A stretch of DNA of 46,540 nt from NCBI GenBank assembly GCA_022447685.1, contig JAKVAO010000010.1, positions 1 to 46,540 on the forward strand, read 5' to 3'. Below the pieces are notes generated by a model. It worked only from the letters and a program-made list of their open reading frames with translations, was not told where the DNA came from and did no database searches. Within the stretch, counting starts at the first letter, position 1; each line of letters begins with the position of its first letter. Both the position numbers and the translations under genes were made by a program. Shown one piece after another: positions 26,021-34,773 of this stretch. This DNA is from Candidatus Caenarcanales bacterium. Lineage in GTDB: Bacteria; Cyanobacteriota; Vampirovibrionia; LMEP-6097.

Positions 26021-26055
26021 AAAAATCCCTCTGCGCTCCACGTTGAGGGATTTTT
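26021..26055 (+). terminator. Bidirectional intrinsic terminator
   Basis: A perfect 11-base inverted repeat AAAAATCCCTC (26021-26031) and GAGGGATTTTT (26045-26055) gives a stem with T runs on both strands. It lies between the end of the glycine-zipper operon and the end of the convergent TolC gene, so it can serve both. Confidence 0.88.
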
Positions 26056-26129
26056 GCTATTTTGCGCGCTTTTCATCCTTGAAAGTCTTGAATTTGCAGC
26101 CCTGAAAAGCCACAAATAAATTTTTACTT

Positions 26130-27680
26130 TTAAGTTTCCAAATTCTGGCTAAGAATATCAGTGATATTGATATTACCCATGAGATATATAATTCTTGCTT
26201 GAGCTACATTGTACAAAGTAACATTGTTTATATATTTACTTTGGCTTTCGAAGTATTCGCTTTCTTTTTGAGTCAAATCATTGAAAATTTCTAGGCCATT
26301 TTGATATCTAAGTTTGGATAATCTAAGTGCTTCTTTTGAGGCTAACATTTCTTTTTCAGATGCTATGATTGCAGATTTAGCTTGTTGGAAACGAATATAT
26401 GCAGTTCTCAGTTCAGTTTCAATTCTTCGTTCTTCTTGTTCTAGAGCCAGGCGAGCTCTTTTGACTTCATTGCGAGATTTCATGAAGTCACTGAAGTTAC
26501 CAACTCCCATGTTTTGACCAACTTCAAGGCTGAAGTTAAAGCCATAGGTATCAACTGTTGCAAGGTCTCCTAGTTCAGCTCCATTACCAGTTTGCTCAGC
26601 GAATAAATCGAGTTTGGGTAAGAAGTTTCCTATCTTAGATAGCCCCTGATTGAAAGCAGCTTTTTTTAGGGAAAGGTTTCTTTTAATTTGAGGGTTGTTT
26701 GTTTTTGCTTGGCTGACAAACTCCTCCATCTCTAAGTCTTCTGAAACTAAGTTATAGACTGTTATATCGTCATCATGTGCTTTTAATATTGAAGCTAGAG
26801 GATATTTGATATGGTTTGCAAGCTCAATTTCAGCTATCCTAAAATCTGCTTCAGAATCTATTAATTCTTTATGCCTATTAGCAACCTGAGCTTCTGCTTG
26901 CATTAGATCAAGCTTGGTTCCAGTTCCCGCTTTATAGAATTTTTCACTGAGATTTAGGTTGAGCTTTGCACTTTCTAGGGCTTTGCTTTTACTGGAAACC
27001 TGAAGCTGTGAATTTAGTAATAGGTTGTATAGCCTTGCTGATTCGTATAAAGTAAAGTTGTAAACTTCTTCTTCTTGCTCTTGGGCAGCTTTTCTGAAAT
27101 ATCTTTCTGCAACAGTGAGAAACAAAGTTGTACCACCATTGAAAGCTCTATAATCGAAACGAAATCCTCTAGATGCAATGCTTTCATCGATTGGTGCCTG
27201 GAAACCAGAGTTGATAAAGAAGGTACCATCTAAAGTTCTATCGACGAAGTTAAAAGAGAAATCGGGTAAGTTATCAGAGAATTTCTCCCAGAACTCCCAT
27301 TTTGCGATTTTAGAATCTAGCTTGGCTATTTGATAATCCAAATTGTTCAAGACGGCCTCTTCTATAACTTGTTCGATGCCAATCTCTATAGGTTTATCAA
27401 ACTGAGTATCTAGGTGAATAGGGTAATAGTTATTCGCCTCAATATGCGCTTGGTAGAAAAGTGTTTCAAACTTTATCGGTTCAAATTCATTTTTGACTTC
27501 ACGGTTTAAGCTAAGTTTGTGTCTATAAACTGGTTTCTTGAGTGCTTCATCAGGGATTGCTTCTAGAGGTGGCGTTAGAAATTCTGGGATAGATTCAGCT
27601 GAAATTGATGCTTGGCTATTAAGCAGTGTCGTGAAGGCAAATATTAAGCTAAGTAATTTCTTGCGCAAACCTATAGACAT
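26130..27680 (-). CDS. TolC family outer-membrane efflux protein
   Basis: A 516-residue exported protein with a signal peptide (MSIGLRKKLLSLIFAF..., cleavage near SISAES). About 80 residues of linker follow, then two outer-membrane-efflux repeats with long helices (about 108-300 and 320-510). Typical stretches are LNLSEKFYKAGTGTKLDLMQ and LRLSKLRYQNGLEIFNDLTQ. It forms a trimeric channel across the outer membrane and periplasm. No pump genes are adjacent, so it may serve several exporters, as E. coli TolC does. It is divergent from fmt with only 16 bases between the start codons, so the two promoters must overlap. Confidence 0.9.
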   Translation of the reverse strand: MSIGLRKKLLSLIFAFTTLLNSQASISAESIPEFLTPPLEAIPDEALKKPVYRHKLSLNREVKNEFEPIKFETLFYQAHIEANNYYPIHLDTQFDKPIEIGIEQVIEEAVLNNLDYQIAKLDSKIAKWEFWEKFSDNLPDFSFNFVDRTLDGTFFINSGFQAPIDESIASRGFRFDYRAFNGGTTLFLTVAERYFRKAAQEQEEEVYNFTLYESARLYNLLLNSQLQVSSKSKALESAKLNLNLSEKFYKAGTGTKLDLMQAEAQVANRHKELIDSEADFRIAEIELANHIKYPLASILKAHDDDITVYNLVSEDLEMEEFVSQAKTNNPQIKRNLSLKKAAFNQGLSKIGNFLPKLDLFAEQTGNGAELGDLATVDTYGFNFSLEVGQNMGVGNFSDFMKSRNEVKRARLALEQEERRIETELRTAYIRFQQAKSAIIASEKEMLASKEALRLSKLRYQNGLEIFNDLTQKESEYFESQSKYINNVTLYNVAQARIIYLMGNINITDILSQNLET

Positions 27681-27699
27681 TTTATAATAAAAGTAAATG
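27661..27699 (+). promoter_or_regulatory. Promoter of fmt, probably leaderless
   Basis: A TTGCGC (27661-27666) and a perfect TATAAT (27683-27688) are 16 bases apart. The ATG at 27697 comes 8 bases after the -10 box. No SD sequence is present. The -35 lies inside the start of the divergent TolC gene. Confidence 0.55.
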
Positions 27700-28773
27700 C
27701 AGATAATTTTTTTTGGTACGCCTGAATTTGCGGTTCCAAGTCTTCAACAGTTGATATCCCACCCAGCTATCAATGTTTTAGCTGTAGTAACTCAGCCGGA
27801 TAAGCCTATTGGGCGCAAGCAAAAGCTGACAGCTCCGCCAGTAAAGACAGTGGCAACTGAGCATTGCATACCTGTATATCAACCAGATTCCTTAAGCAAA
27901 GATGAAAATTTATTAGAAAAATTAAAGTCATATATGGCAGATGTTTTTATAACTGCAGCCTACGGTCAAATCCTTCGTCAAACGGTTCTAGATATACCTA
28001 AATTAGGTGTTATTAACCTTCACGCAAGTTTATTGCCTGCTTATAGAGGCCCTGCTCCAATAAATTGGATGCTCATAAATGGTGAAGAAGAAATAGGTAT
28101 TTCTACTATGTTTAGTGATTCTGGGGTCGATACAGGTCCTGTAATTGATACTATGACTATGATTCCCGATGCTAATGAAGATGCAGCAGATTTAACACAG
28201 AGAATGTCTATTGTTGGTTCAGATTTGCTTCTGGAGTCTTTACTGAAGATTGATGATGCGCTTAAGGTATTAGAAGATAATGACTATGCAAAAGTAAAAG
28301 AACAGTTTGGAAAGCCTCAGCAAGGCTATGATGGCTTACATGTATCAAGAAAGCTTGCACCCTTTATGACTAAGGATTTAGGGAAGATTGATTTTACAGA
28401 AGCTGAGATTTATTATTCTTCACCGAATCACAGACAGGCTTTCTTCTCTTACTCCAAGCCTAATACAGCTAAAAATATTCATAATATGGTCAGAGGTACT
28501 TTTCCATGGCCTTGTACATTTACTTTGATTCAAGGCGAAAAAGTTGCGATCATTGAAACCCAATTGATTGAAGATGATACTGAAATTAATAACGGAAATA
28601 GTTTGAAACCAGGTGCGATTCTAAGAACTGATAACAAAAATGGCTATATTTTTATCCAAACTCAAGACGGTATTTTACAGATTAATAGATTGAAACCAGC
28701 AGGCAAAAAAGAGATGAAGGCTAGTGACTGTTTGAATGGTTTTAGGCTCAAAGAAGGTGATAGCCTAGTTTAG
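27697..28773 (+). CDS. fmt: Methionyl-tRNA formyltransferase
   Basis: Formylates initiator Met-tRNA using 10-formyl-tetrahydrofolate. FFGTPEFAVPSL (5-16) opens the catalytic domain. The catalytic trio is Asn107 and His109 in NLHASLLPAYRG and Asp145 in DSGVDTGPVI. The C-terminal tRNA-binding domain runs from about 230. At 358 residues it is longer than the usual 310-320; the extra lies around 190-260, between and into the second domain. The start sits at the predicted transcription start. No def gene is adjacent. Confidence 0.95.
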   Translation: MQIIFFGTPEFAVPSLQQLISHPAINVLAVVTQPDKPIGRKQKLTAPPVKTVATEHCIPVYQPDSLSKDENLLEKLKSYMADVFITAAYGQILRQTVLDIPKLGVINLHASLLPAYRGPAPINWMLINGEEEIGISTMFSDSGVDTGPVIDTMTMIPDANEDAADLTQRMSIVGSDLLLESLLKIDDALKVLEDNDYAKVKEQFGKPQQGYDGLHVSRKLAPFMTKDLGKIDFTEAEIYYSSPNHRQAFFSYSKPNTAKNIHNMVRGTFPWPCTFTLIQGEKVAIIETQLIEDDTEINNGNSLKPGAILRTDNKNGYIFIQTQDGILQINRLKPAGKKEMKASDCLNGFRLKEGDSLV

Positions 28774-28813
28774 CTTGAGTTTTTTGTTTAGCTTGCGATT
28801 TTTTCTTGAAATA

Positions 28814-29623
28814 TTACTTGCTTTTACCGATTCCAAGTACTTTGATAATAGTTAGTGTGATGAAATATAGTCCTAGTAAGGCACAGGCAAGTATCGACAT
28901 AGTGAGTGGGTCAGGAGTTGGAGTGATGAATGCAGAGATCACGAATGCTCCTATTACTACGTAGCGCCATATTGAAAATAGCTGTTTCAAGCTTACTATC
29001 TTGAAGAAACAAGCGACCAGAAGAAGTATGGGTAGTTGAAAAGATAGCCCAGAGACAAAGAGTAGTGAGAGGGTTAGGTTCACGAAATGCTCAATGCCGT
29101 ATCTACTTTCTATGGCAGCGGAGTTGAAGCCTAACAAGAAAGCAAGTAGCGGTGGCAGTATGAAATAGAAAGCAAAGCAAGCCCCAACTAAGAATAGAAT
29201 TGGTGCAAAGTAAAAGATGATTCTGATAATTTTATACTCGTGTTTTTTTAGTCCAGGTTTTAAAAATGAAAATACTTGTGAACTTAATATTGGAGCTGAG
29301 ATTAATAGGGCAATGAAGCCAGCTGCTTTGATACTCGAGAATAGTGACTCTCCTGGTTTTAATTGGAAAAAACTTGAACCACTGGGTGCTCTAGTTTCAA
29401 GAATAGTAAGTAGGGTTTCTGAGAATTGGAAGGCCAAAATAAATGCTACTGCAAGTGAAGCTAAAACTATAAAAGCTCTATTCCTTATCTCTTCTAAGTG
29501 TTCAGTTAAATCTTTTTTCTTTGGATCGTAGATTCCATCTCTGCTTTTTGCTTCTCCACTTTCTTCTGTGTAGAAATCATTATCCTTTAAGTAGTCTTCT
29601 CTGTTTTTTTCTGGTTCAGGCAT
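28814..29623 (-). CDS. tatC: Twin-arginine translocase subunit TatC
   Basis: The inner-membrane receptor for folded proteins with RR signal peptides. About 35 hydrophilic N-terminal residues are followed by LTEHLEEIRNRAF (39-51), the conserved cytoplasmic motif that binds the twin arginines. Six membrane segments follow, including FSSIKAAGFIALLISAPILS and the TPTPDPLTMSILACALLGLY end block. It is 269 residues, within the normal range. No tatA is adjacent. It is divergent from the phosphatidyltransferase gene with 25 bases between. Confidence 0.95.
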   Translation of the reverse strand: MPEPEKNREDYLKDNDFYTEESGEAKSRDGIYDPKKKDLTEHLEEIRNRAFIVLASLAVAFILAFQFSETLLTILETRAPSGSSFFQLKPGESLFSSIKAAGFIALLISAPILSSQVFSFLKPGLKKHEYKIIRIIFYFAPILFLVGACFAFYFILPPLLAFLLGFNSAAIESRYGIEHFVNLTLSLLFVSGLSFQLPILLLVACFFKIVSLKQLFSIWRYVVIGAFVISAFITPTPDPLTMSILACALLGLYFITLTIIKVLGIGKSK

Positions 29624-29648
29624 TAATAATTATTCTCGAATTAACTAT

Positions 29649-30476
29649 TTGAATAAGTCTAAAAGTCCTATTACTTTAGTATATATGCCCGATGAACTTA
29701 AGTTAAAGGATTCAATTAAGAAAAATGATGGTTGGTGGGCCACTATTTTTGCAGCGCCTATTGCAAATAAAATGCTTTATTACCTTGTTGATATCAAGGG
29801 TATCTGCCCTAATCATCTGACTCTTTTTTCCTTGCTGCTGGGGCTATTGGCTGCTTTCTGTTTTTTTATTCACAGTATTACTGCGATGATATGTGGCGCG
29901 ATATTGATTCAAGTATCTTTTATTTTTGATTGTATGGACGGTCAACTCGCGAGATACAACGGTTCAAGCTCGAATTTTGGGGCCTGGTTGGATAGAATTT
30001 CTGATCGTATAAAAGATTTTTCATACTGCTTTTTCCTTGCCCTGGGCTGGTTTCTTAAGTATAGAGAGTTTGAGTTTTCACCAATAAACCTTACATCTAT
30101 TCAGCTGATTTTTGAGCCTTGGATGATTTGGCCATTATCAATGATTAGCTCCTTTAGCCTTTACCTGATTGACTATTACGTGAATCAAGATATGAAATTA
30201 GAGAAAAAAGAACAAGTGTTTTCAAAATCTGATGAATTTCAGAAGAAAATTTTTTTGATGGTGATTCTACGAAAAATCATGAAATTCGGGTTGATGGTCT
30301 ATAAGAAAATCCCCATATTGCGCTTTAACATTGGAGAACAGGCACTTTTGTTAACCTTGTTTACTGTTTTTCAATGCACGCTAGGCTTGTTTATATTTTT
30401 TTCGTTTTTGGGCGTTTTTTACTGTTTTTACTGGCCTTTTGCAAAAATTCAGGGCTATACTTTGGATAAAAAATAA
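29649..30476 (+). CDS. CDP-alcohol phosphatidyltransferase
   Basis: An integral membrane enzyme of phospholipid synthesis that transfers phosphatidate from CDP-diacylglycerol (or a related CDP-alcohol) to an alcohol. The complete family signature D-x2-D-G-x2-A-R-x8-G-x3-D-x3-D is present at Asp94, Asp97-Gly98, Ala101-Arg102, Gly111, Asp115 and Asp119. Several membrane helices follow, with a long polar stretch at about 178-205. The start is TTG 29649 or ATG 29685; neither has an SD. The alcohol substrate cannot be told from sequence. The gene ends about 90 bases before the 16S promoter. Confidence 0.88.
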   Translation: MNKSKSPITLVYMPDELKLKDSIKKNDGWWATIFAAPIANKMLYYLVDIKGICPNHLTLFSLLLGLLAAFCFFIHSITAMICGAILIQVSFIFDCMDGQLARYNGSSSNFGAWLDRISDRIKDFSYCFFLALGWFLKYREFEFSPINLTSIQLIFEPWMIWPLSMISSFSLYLIDYYVNQDMKLEKKEQVFSKSDEFQKKIFLMVILRKIMKFGLMVYKKIPILRFNIGEQALLLTLFTVFQCTLGLFIFFSFLGVFYCFYWPFAKIQGYTLDKK

Positions 30477-30566
30477 GCTTGTATTTATTTACTGGAGCTG
30501 AAATCCTAAAAAAAATATTTGAAAAGACTTGACGTTAACCTTTTTTTAAACATTTTTTCGTGAAAA

Positions 30567-30622
30567 TTGCCTGGTCAATTGCTAAGATTATAAATCCATT
30601 GAGGGACAGAGAGCCCCTCAAA
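30567..30622 (+). promoter_or_regulatory. 16S rRNA promoter and leader hairpin
   Basis: TTGCCT (30567-30572) and TATAAA (30589-30594) are 16 bases apart. Just after the expected start is a hairpin TTGAGGG...CCCCTCAA (about 30599-30621). A TTGACG at 30529-30534 has no matching -10. Confidence 0.5.
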
Positions 30623-30625
30623 GTA

Positions 30626-30684
30626 ATCTGAAAACTGAATAATACCTGTTTACAAGTAAGCATAATTTTATGCTATCTCGTTAA
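30626..30684 (+). other. 5' strand of the pre-16S processing stem
   Basis: Bases 30626-30651 pair with 32336-32361 (25 of 26), and 30676-30684 pair with 32328-32336. Together they form a long stem that encloses the 16S gene, as expected for an RNase III processing site. Confidence 0.85.
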
Positions 30685-30736
30685 TTCAATATTGAGTGGA
30701 TCAGGACAATTGTCCAAGTATGATTTTTATCAAAAA

Positions 30737-32224
<1,488 letters not shown>

Positions 32225-32233
<9 letters not shown>

Positions 32234-32361
32234 AAGGAGTAGGGCTCAGCCCTATGGTCGATCGCTATGAAGCTAATGAGTTATTTAGATTAACACTGAT
32301 CAACTCAATCCTCATTAGCGGAGCGTATTAACGAGAAACAGGGATTATTCAGTTTTCAGAT
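32225..32361 (+). other. Pre-16S trailer: anti-SD hairpin and 3' processing strand
   Basis: CTCC of the anti-SD (32226-32229) can pair with GGAG (32236-32239) in the trailer. A perfect hairpin TAGGGCT-c-AGCCCTA (32240-32254) follows. Bases 32328-32361 pair with the 5' leader. The rest to 32481 is AT-rich, without an evident gene or a strong terminator. Confidence 0.65.
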
Positions 32362-32481
32362 AACTTTCATAAAGATAAGATATATTAAGTTATTTTTTTT
32401 GATATTTTTTGTTATTTTGGTCAATAATATATTAAAGACTAAGGCATACTGTATTTAGTGTTTTAGTTGTTTGTTGAGTAA

Positions 32482-33480
32482 ATGATTATAAAAGCCGGCT
32501 ATCAAGAAAAAACTCCTGCGAAGGTGAATCTCTATCTAAATGTTTTAGATAAAAAGTTTTATCCAAGAGATGATGGCTATCATAATATAAAAACTATTTT
32601 CCAAGCTATAGAGTTGTATGATGAACTTAATGTTGAATTTGAAGCTTTAGTTGCTGATTCTGTGAACTTCAATTATGAAGTCAGTTTAAAATCAAATTCT
32701 AAAGAAGTAGAAGAATTTGGTGATGAAAACTTAGTTAATAGAGCAATCAAACTTTATTTTGAACATTTAAATTCCAAAATCACCTCACAGATTAGAGCCT
32801 TAACTATAAATATAGATCTCAAAAAGAAAATTCCTGTAGAAGCAGGTCTTGGCGGTGGTAGCGCCAATGCTGGAGCTATGTTAAGAGTTTTAAATAAATA
32901 TTTCTATGAGAATTACAATGCTGCTATGTCTTCCGATCAGCTTACGGAGCTTGCCTTACAACTAGGTTCTGATGTTCCGTTTTGTTTGACATCTACTGAA
33001 GAACCTCGTAAATATGCTGAAGGTAGAGGTGAAGTATTTAAAGATAAGAAGGTTATTATCAACTATAACGATCTATACAATATGATTATCGTAAAGCCTG
33101 ACTTTGGTATTGAGACAGCTAAAGCTTATGAGATGCTTAATAGGCATTCTGAAAAAACCCGTATGAAGAAGATAACTGGCTTAGTTTTTAACCGTGAACC
33201 AGCTTTAGCAACTATACAAAATGAAGAGGTTATAGAAGAGATACATAATAATTTTGAAGATGCCCTATTTCCAGAGTATCCTCAGCTTTCTCAAATAAGG
33301 GATACTTTGAAGTCTAGGCTTTTTGCTAAAAATGTATTGATGTCTGGTTCAGGTTCAACTATGATAGCTTTTTATCCTAAAGATATAGGTAATTTGACTC
33401 AACTTTACAGGAAGGCGAAGGAAATTTTTGAATCTAAAAATTACTCTGTATTTATGTGTAAGTTTCTTGATCCATGCTAA
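32482..33480 (+). CDS. ispE: 4-diphosphocytidyl-2-C-methyl-D-erythritol kinase
   Basis: A GHMP kinase of the MEP isoprenoid pathway, so the cell makes IPP by the non-mevalonate route. KTPAKVNLYLNV (10-21) opens the fold. DGYHNIKTIF (34-43) is the substrate segment, VEAGLGGGSANAGAM (about 118-132) the ATP loop, and LMSGSGSTMIAF near 300 the third GHMP motif. At 332 residues it is longer than the usual 280-315, with extra residues in loops around 63-95. It is followed 12 bases later by secD, a likely pair. No SD sequence is clear. Confidence 0.93.
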   Translation: MIIKAGYQEKTPAKVNLYLNVLDKKFYPRDDGYHNIKTIFQAIELYDELNVEFEALVADSVNFNYEVSLKSNSKEVEEFGDENLVNRAIKLYFEHLNSKITSQIRALTINIDLKKKIPVEAGLGGGSANAGAMLRVLNKYFYENYNAAMSSDQLTELALQLGSDVPFCLTSTEEPRKYAEGRGEVFKDKKVIINYNDLYNMIIVKPDFGIETAKAYEMLNRHSEKTRMKKITGLVFNREPALATIQNEEVIEEIHNNFEDALFPEYPQLSQIRDTLKSRLFAKNVLMSGSGSTMIAFYPKDIGNLTQLYRKAKEIFESKNYSVFMCKFLDPC

Positions 33481-33492
33481 ATTAACATATGC

Positions 33493-34773
33493 ATGGAATT
33501 TGTAAAACGTAATTTTAAAATTATATCTATACTATTGCTGCTTGTATGGTCTATTACTAATATTTTTAGTTTTAAGCCTAGTGATAAATTAACCGAAGCA
33601 GATAAGAAAGATTCGATTTTTAGCTTTGCTAATATTTCAGCTTTTAATCAATTAAGTTTAGGCTTAGATCTTGTCGGTGGTTCACAGTTTGAGTTCCAGG
33701 CTTTGACTTCTAAAGATGTAACTGAGATCACACCTGATATTATGGCTGGCTTAGTTAAGGTTTTTGAAAACCGTGTAAATGCTTCAGGCACTACTGAGGC
33801 TGTTGTTCAACAAGTTGGTATGGATAGATTACTCGTTGAGATTCCTGGCGTGGACCCAGAATTAGTAAAAAGAAGATTACTTGCTACAGCTTTTCTTGAA
33901 TTTAAACGTCTAAATGATCAAGGTGAATGGATAGATACTGGAATTACTGGAGCCGACTTCAAACGCGCGCAAGCTGCTACAGAAGGTGGTTTCTCTTGGA
34001 TAGTTTCTTTTGATCTTAAGCCTAAGGCTGCTAAGAAATTTGGTGATCTTACTTCTTCTATGATAGGTAAGCCGCTTGCTATATTCTTAGATGGTAATCT
34101 TATTTCTGCGCCTGTTGTTAGAAGTGCTATCACTGCAGGATCTGGACAGATTTCAGGAGATTTCACTGTTGATGAAGCACAAGATTTAGCGGTTCAATTG
34201 AATGCTGGTGCTTTGCCTGTTCCAGTTAAGATTCTTACAGAGAGATCAATTAGTGCAAGTCTAGGGAAAGAATCCATTGCGAAAAGTTTGAAAGCAGGAT
34301 TATTTGGTTTACTATGTGTGATTTTATTTATGCTCTTTACTTATAGATTTTCAGGTTTAGTTGCTTCTTTAGCATTAACAACTTATGTTCTCTTAGCTTT
34401 AGCTGTTTTCAAAGGTACTGTTACTTTAACTCTTGCTGGAGTTGCAGGTTTCATTCTAAGTATCGGTATGGCTGTTGATGCTAATATACTGATCTTCGAA
34501 AGAGCGAAAGAGGAAATGGATTCAGGGAAATCTGTTTATGTTGGTCTCAGAGATGGTTTTGATAGAGCTTATACTAGTATCTTTGACAGCAATATGAACA
34601 CCTCTATGGTTTGTTTGATTTTGATTATTTTTGGAACTGGTATTGTAAAAGGCTTTGCTGTAACTTTACTTATTGGTGTTGTACTAAGTTTATTTAGTTC
34701 ATTATTTATTACTAAAACTCTTCTTTTTTCTAGTGTTGAAACATTTAAGATTAAAGAAGCTAAGATGTTTTAG
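33493..34773 (+). CDS. secD: Protein translocase subunit SecD
   Basis: Part of the SecDF complex that uses the proton gradient to pull proteins across the inner membrane. One N-terminal helix is followed by LSLGLDLVGGSQFEF (about 54-68), a periplasmic P1 region with VEIPGVDPELVKRRL, then SAPVVRSAITAGSGQISGDF, and a block of five helices with GMAVDANILIFERAKEEM, the conserved D-A-N-x-L-I-x-E-R motif. It is 426 residues, short but complete for the compact SecD form. No secF follows; the next gene is on the other strand and overlaps the stop by 4 bases. Confidence 0.94.
   Translation: MEFVKRNFKIISILLLLVWSITNIFSFKPSDKLTEADKKDSIFSFANISAFNQLSLGLDLVGGSQFEFQALTSKDVTEITPDIMAGLVKVFENRVNASGTTEAVVQQVGMDRLLVEIPGVDPELVKRRLLATAFLEFKRLNDQGEWIDTGITGADFKRAQAATEGGFSWIVSFDLKPKAAKKFGDLTSSMIGKPLAIFLDGNLISAPVVRSAITAGSGQISGDFTVDEAQDLAVQLNAGALPVPVKILTERSISASLGKESIAKSLKAGLFGLLCVILFMLFTYRFSGLVASLALTTYVLLALAVFKGTVTLTLAGVAGFILSIGMAVDANILIFERAKEEMDSGKSVYVGLRDGFDRAYTSIFDSNMNTSMVCLILIIFGTGIVKGFAVTLLIGVVLSLFSSLFITKTLLFSSVETFKIKEAKMF

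Noticed and set aside
28768..28804. Two direct repeats of 'gtttagcttg' plus T-runs after fmt as a terminator
   Set aside because: They are direct, not inverted, repeats; no stem precedes the T-runs. Possibly slippage.
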